Shown here: piece after piece, positions 60,633-64,000 of the stretch
Layout of the letters: each line of letters starts with the position of its first letter
Numbering within the stretch: the stretch's first letter is position 1
Made by a program: the position numbers and the translations under genes
Notes under the pieces: model-generated
What the model was told of the DNA's origin: nothing
Databases searched by the model: none
Seen by the model: the letters and a program-made list of their open reading frames with translations, nothing else
Assembly (NCBI RefSeq): GCF_003428625.2
Contig: NZ_QVQT02000004.1
Span: forward strand, 186,001-250,000
Origin: Paracidobacterium acidisoli
GTDB taxonomy: Bacteria > Acidobacteriota > Terriglobia > Terriglobales > Acidobacteriaceae
Direction: 5' to 3'
Length of the DNA: 64,000 nucleotides

Positions 60633-61553
60633 CTACGCCGGAACCAGCCGCGGGTCAGCCGCCGCAACTGCCCGCGCCTTCTTCTGCTTTTCATGCCCCA
60701 GCGTGACCAGCTCCCACGCCGAGCGGTCCTTCAGCAGCCGCGACACCAGCGCCGTGTGCATCGCATGCCCCGCTCGCTCTGCCACCACATGCCCCAGAAT
60801 GTGGTGCCCGGCCAGCGCCAGATCGCCGATCAGGTCCAGCACCTTGTGCCGTACAAACTCGTCGCTGAAGCGCAGCGCGCCGTTCTGCACGCCGTCGCGG
60901 GTAAGAATGATTGCACTCTCCTCCGACACACCGCGGATCAGCCCCATATCGCGCAGCTTCTGCTCGTCTTCCTTAAAGCCGAAGGTCCGCGCTGGAGCAA
61001 TCTCCCGGTCGTACCGCCGCGCCGCCAGGTCCGTTACAAAGCCCTGTGCGCCGATCGGCGCCGGAAAATCGATCTTATACGAGATCGAATACCCCTCACC
61101 CGGATAAAGGCCGATGAACTTGTCGCCCTCCCGCACTTCGACCGCCTTGCGCACCCGCAGATACTCGCGCCGCCGCCGCTGCGTCTTCAGGCCCATGCGC
61201 CGAAAGGCCTGCACATAGGGCAAGGCGCTCCCATCCAGAATCGGCAGCTCCAGGTTGTCCAGCTCGACCACCACATTGTCCACGCCCATCCCGATCAGTG
61301 CCGAAAGCAGGTGCTCGGTCGTCGAGATCAGCACTCCCTGCCGCATCAGGCTCGTGGCATAGCTCACCTTGGCCACATTGCGGCCCGTCGCGGGTATCTC
61401 GAAGTTGTCCAGATCGGAACGCCGGAAGACAATCCCCGAACCGGCAGGCGCAGGCAACAGCCGCATGCGAACCGGTGCGCCGCTGTGAAGCCCCACTCCT
61501 GTAAATTCAATTTCGGTCGAAACAGTCTGTTCCAGATGCAGTACGTCAGCCAA
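60633..61553 (-). CDS. lpxC: UDP-3-O-acyl-N-acetylglucosamine deacetylase LpxC
   Basis: LpxC catalyses the committed, zinc-dependent step of lipid A synthesis. The 306-residue protein has FTGVGLHSG, the zinc and catalytic residues STTEHLLSAL (E80, H81), RHKVLDLIGDLAL (H236, D240) and the histidine in ERAGHAMH (H263), i.e. all known active-site positions. The ATG at 61553 is supported by GAGGAAATACTG upstream. Together with lptD it shows that the organism makes LPS. It is not close to other lpx genes here. Confidence 0.97.
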   Translation of the reverse strand: MADVLHLEQTVSTEIEFTGVGLHSGAPVRMRLLPAPAGSGIVFRRSDLDNFEIPATGRNVAKVSYATSLMRQGVLISTTEHLLSALIGMGVDNVVVELDNLELPILDGSALPYVQAFRRMGLKTQRRRREYLRVRKAVEVREGDKFIGLYPGEGYSISYKIDFPAPIGAQGFVTDLAARRYDREIAPARTFGFKEDEQKLRDMGLIRGVSEESAIILTRDGVQNGALRFSDEFVRHKVLDLIGDLALAGHHILGHVVAERAGHAMHTALVSRLLKDRSAWELVTLGHEKQKKARAVAAADPRLVPA

Positions 61554-62243
61554 TCAGTATTTCCTCGTCTCAGGGCATAGACTACTCTTGAAAGAGAAAA
61601 GTTTTACTGTTGTATATTTGCCACAGTTCATGCCCGAACCGGCACAGTAACCGCCCGGATACCCTTTCCGCATGTCTCTTATAATCAACTAGTTATAAAA
61701 TCCTGCGATTCCATATCATATCGTGGGATGCGAATCCGGAAAGCATTCGGCTTTGCCCTTCCGTGCCACAGCGTTCCGGTTTCCTGTGTCACATTTTGAT
61801 ACGGCCGTCCTCTTCCCTGCACTACCAGAGTGTGCAGCCGCGTTCAGGGGAGCAGACACCTCGAAGGAACCTCTCGAAGAAGAGCCTTCAGATCCTCTTC
61901 GGCACGCATCCGGGACGAAAGCACGTGCACGTGTGACGGAAATATTGGAACCTTTTCCTGCTGAATAACGATCCAATTGGTATCTGCCGCACGCATGCAG
62001 AACCTGACAAGATACGCCACAACGGCTGAAGAGAGCGCGACTCCGGCCATAAACCTGGGTTCGATTCGGTAAGCGCTGTCATGGCATGACAGTGGAAATC
62101 AGGCCCGCCGTAAAAACTCCGCTCCGGCATCCAATAAAGGTGTGGGCGCCGGAAGAAATGCACGAACCATTCGGTTTGCACGTCTAAGAACTGTCCCGAA
62201 CGGCACTCTTCGAAAATTACGATGAGTGCGGAGAGAGGATGCA
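61554..62243. other. Long gene-free region upstream of lpxC with a palindrome
   Basis: Almost 700 bases without a convincing gene. The part near lpxC (61560-61720) is A+T-rich and should hold its promoter. At 62076-62092 lies CTGTCATG-G-CATGACAG, a perfect 8-bp palindrome with a single central base, of the size of a dimeric repressor site, about 150 bases upstream of the 44-codon gene. Several short reading frames exist, but none resembles a known protein. Confidence 0.5.
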
Positions 62244-62378
62244 ATGTTGAAGCTTGTAGAGTTGGCTCTGCTCGCCGTGTCGATCCTTATCATCTTTGGC
62301 CTGGTTGCCGCATCGCCGCATGAGGTGCCGCCCTCCGAGGTCGATCCCATCGGCGCGCGCAAATCCGAAAGCCAGTAA
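62244..62378 (+). CDS. 44-residue single-span membrane protein
   Basis: An ATG at 62244, preceded by GGAGAGAGGATGCA, opens a 44-codon frame. The product begins MLKLVELALLAVSILIIFGL, a clear transmembrane helix, followed by a short polar tail (PHEVPPSEVDPIGARKSESQ). Good ribosome-binding site, G+C-rich third positions and a sensible topology support it, but it has no recognised family. It ends 4 bases before the convergent Maf stop codon. A palindrome lies upstream. Confidence 0.6.
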   Translation: MLKLVELALLAVSILIIFGLVAASPHEVPPSEVDPIGARKSESQ

Positions 62379-62382
62379 ACGC

Positions 62383-62994
62383 TCAGCGCGCCACCAGCCT
62401 GCGCTGCAGGCCCATGCGTGCCTGCATTCCTTCCAGCATATTCACCACTAAAGCCAGCGGCAGTCCCATCACATTGAAGTAGCAGCCGTGAATCCGCGGA
62501 ATCCACCGCGCCGCATATCCCTGAATCCCATAGGCTCCCGCCTTGTCATTCGGCTCGCCCGTGGCGATGTACGCGGCAATCTCTGCATCCGAGAGCGTGT
62601 TCACCGTCACATACGTCACCTCGGCGGCAATCTCTTCCGCAACATCCGACAACAGACAGACCCCGGTCACCACCTCATGCGTCGCTCCGGAGAGCAGCCG
62701 CAGCATCCGTGCCGCATCGGCCTCATCGGCAGGCTTGCCCAGAATCTCTCCGTTCGGCGCCACCACCGCCGTATCCGCCCCCAGCACCAGCAGCGCATCT
62801 TCCTCGGCATCGCCCTCAGACTGCGCCGTATACACCGCCCGTGCCTTCTCCCGCGCCACGCGCGTCACATAAGCAACAGGCGATTCACCGGAGCGAACAT
62901 CCTCCGGAATGGAAGACGGCAGAACCCGGAAATTGAGACCAATCTGCGCCAGCAGCTCCCTGCGGCGCGGCGATGCGGAGGCAAGAACGAGCAT
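62383..62994 (-). CDS. Maf/YceF-family nucleotide pyrophosphatase
   Basis: Maf proteins hydrolyse non-canonical or dTTP/UTP-type nucleoside triphosphates to monophosphates, limiting misincorporation. The 203-residue protein starts MLVLASASPRRRELL, the family's conserved opening, and has GADTAVVAPNGEILGKP (the catalytic aspartate region), GATHEVVTGVCL and DKAGAYGIQGYAARWI. Reading frame continues upstream to 63144, but the ATG at 62994 matches the family start. It is divergent from brnT, with 72 bases between the starts. Confidence 0.94.
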   Translation of the reverse strand: MLVLASASPRRRELLAQIGLNFRVLPSSIPEDVRSGESPVAYVTRVAREKARAVYTAQSEGDAEEDALLVLGADTAVVAPNGEILGKPADEADAARMLRLLSGATHEVVTGVCLLSDVAEEIAAEVTYVTVNTLSDAEIAAYIATGEPNDKAGAYGIQGYAARWIPRIHGCYFNVMGLPLALVVNMLEGMQARMGLQRRLVAR

Positions 62995-63066
62995 AAGGAG
63001 AATTATTTCAAATCGATCGTTAAATGATTTGACGTGGATATATACAATGTATATACGTTGGCTGAA

Positions 63067-63366
63067 ATGGAAATTCGCTTTCTTTATCAGGGACAGCACT
63101 TCATCTGGAACGCAGAGAAAGCGGCAACCAATCTGTTGAAGCATGGCATTTCATGCCAGACGGCCTGTGAGATCTTCTTCGATCCCTTCGTCCGCCTCAC
63201 GGAGGCCGACGATTCCGGAGAAAAGCGTGCTGCTGCTCTGGGACTGGCCGAGGACTGGAGCCTGCTTTTCGTTGTTCATCTGTTGCGGGAAGAAGATTCC
63301 ATCCGCATCATCTCTGCCCGGCAGGCCACATCCCATGAAAGGAAAGCGTATGAAGAAGGCGAGTGA
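63067..63366 (+). CDS. brnT: BrnT-family type II toxin
   Basis: BrnT is an RNase-like toxin of the BrnTA toxin-antitoxin family. The 99-residue protein shows the typical pattern FIWNAEKAATNLLKHGISCQTA, FFDPFVR, a variable stretch, then LLFVVHLLREEDSIRIISARQATSHERKAYEEG, where HERKAYEEG is the usual C-terminus. The ATG at 63067 is favoured; a GTG at 63034 is also in frame. Its 3' end overlaps brnA by 17 bases, the normal toxin-first order. The operator that BrnTA would autoregulate should lie in 62995-63066, where no strong palindrome stands out. Confidence 0.9.
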   Translation: MEIRFLYQGQHFIWNAEKAATNLLKHGISCQTACEIFFDPFVRLTEADDSGEKRAAALGLAEDWSLLFVVHLLREEDSIRIISARQATSHERKAYEEGE

Positions 63367-63646
63367 AAGGATTCAGCAGCGGCTCCGCAAGGACCGTCCC
63401 ATGAGCACCATCAGCATCCGCATTCCCGAGGATGTGGTCGACGATCTGAAAGAGATTGCGCCCGCGCTGGGCTTTTCCGGTTATCAGCCGCTGATCCGCG
63501 CCTACATTGGACAGGGCCTGAGAAAAGATCTGGCCAGGCTGGAAAACCCGCAGACACAGGCGCTGGCGGAAAGCCTGCGCAAACATGGCGTCGCCGACAA
63601 AATCATTGCGGAGATCATCGCCGAAACCCGGCTGCGGTCGGCATAA
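63350..63646 (+). CDS. brnA: BrnA-type ribbon-helix-helix antitoxin
   Basis: The 98-residue protein overlaps brnT by 17 bases and has AAAGGAAAGC as ribosome-binding site. It contains a ribbon-helix-helix (STISIRIPEDVVDDLKEIAPALGF) that would both bind DNA and hold the toxin, followed by YQPLIRAYIGQGLRKDLARL, and a C-terminal helix. The match to the BrnA/CopG-like fold is by pattern and context; BrnA and other RHH antitoxins cannot always be told apart. Confidence 0.85.
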   Translation: MKKASERIQQRLRKDRPMSTISIRIPEDVVDDLKEIAPALGFSGYQPLIRAYIGQGLRKDLARLENPQTQALAESLRKHGVADKIIAEIIAETRLRSA

Positions 63647-63660
63647 CCCGCAGAAAACCA

Positions 63661-63687
63661 AAGAGCCAGGCTCATCGCCAGGCTCTT
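63661..63687 (-). terminator. Probable terminator between brnA and ahcY
   Basis: AAGAGCC (63661-63667) and GGCTCTT (63681-63687) form a 7-bp stem. On the minus strand it is followed by TGGTTTTC, suiting an ahcY terminator. The run of T is modest. Confidence 0.5.
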
Positions 63688-63695
63688 CAGCATTT

Positions 63696-63734
63696 CTAAT
63701 CGCTAATCCCTGATGGCTAATCCCTGATCCCTGC
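63696..63734. repeat. GGGATTAG-type repeat, copy 2 (inverted)
   Basis: CTAATCGCTAATCCC and GGCTAATCCC are the reverse complement of the motif at 12967-12998. It ends next to the ahcY stop codon. Confidence 0.55.

Positions 63735-64000
<266 letters not shown>

Noticed and set aside
61844-62050. 68-codon minus-strand frame beginning MAGVALSSAVVAYL
   Set aside because: It has no clear ribosome-binding site, mixed codon use and no family resemblance; it may be a remnant but cannot be supported.
61888-62244. 118-codon minus-strand frame in the lpxC upstream region
   Set aside because: Cys/His/Phe/Arg-rich composition without motifs; probably random.

Overview
The window looks like a chromosomal segment of an acidobacterium, probably class Terriglobia (Acidobacteriaceae/Granulicella-Terriglobus-Edaphobacter type). 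This is inferred from the high G+C content, the Gram-negative envelope genes (lptD, lpxC, TonB/ExbB/ExbD), three very large TonB-dependent receptors with an N-terminal carboxypeptidase-regulatory-like domain, and many short dispersed intergenic repeats. No rRNA, tRNA, phage, transposase or CRISPR was recognised. Most of the content is core housekeeping; the accessory material is small and scattered.

Layout. 1-5.3 kb: partial tilS, a GNAT acetyltransferase, a CDP-alcohol phosphatidyltransferase behind greA, ruvX, mltG and a lipoprotein. 5.3-13 kb: an RDD membrane protein, then lptD, a DsbA-like lipoprotein, a SurA-like PPIase lipoprotein (an outer-membrane assembly group) and a Gfo/Idh/MocA oxidoreductase. 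13-15.2 kb: a biotin carboxylase and biotin carrier pair, ending next to a perfect 12-copy heptanucleotide array. 15.4-19.2 kb: a tonB-exbB-exbD-exbD-TPR lipoprotein cluster. 19.5-22.8 kb: yajC-secD-secF. 23.2-26.5 kb: a Fic protein, an AhpD-like protein coupled to a SigJ-like ECF sigma factor, and a cytochrome c; these separate yajC-secDF from tgt (26.9-28.0 kb).

28.4-33.5 kb: a porin-like barrel and the first TonB receptor. 34-40.9 kb: NIPSNAP and DUF1684 proteins, a ROK kinase behind sthA, a ThiE/TenI-like protein, a thioesterase preceded by a 15-bp tandem array, a VOC protein and a small Cys-containing protein. 41.5-44.1 kb: a DEAD-box helicase and obg. 44.2-51.4 kb: two paralogous TonB receptors in tandem. 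51.5-53.6 kb: mnmG carrying two repeat-like in-frame insertions. 53.7-62 kb: a secreted protein, MFS and APC transporters overlapping tail to tail, a CrtI-like oxidoreductase, thpR, a lactonase and lpxC. 62-64 kb: a 44-codon membrane ORF, a Maf-family gene, a brnT-brnA toxin-antitoxin pair and the C-terminus of ahcY.

How it fits together. The TonB/ExbB/ExbD proteins could energise the three receptors and the SecDF-YajC, LptD, SurA-like and DsbA-like proteins could help assemble them, which suits a heterotroph importing large substrates. The points most worth a second look are the repeat-derived insertions inside mnmG, the hairpin repeats built as arm-CTTCAG/TTTAG-arm, the two short tandem arrays (7 bp x 12 and 15 bp x 7), the repeat-filled secD-secF spacer, and the Fic/sigma/AhpD block between tgt and yajC. 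I found no clear multi-gene system that is plainly undescribed.
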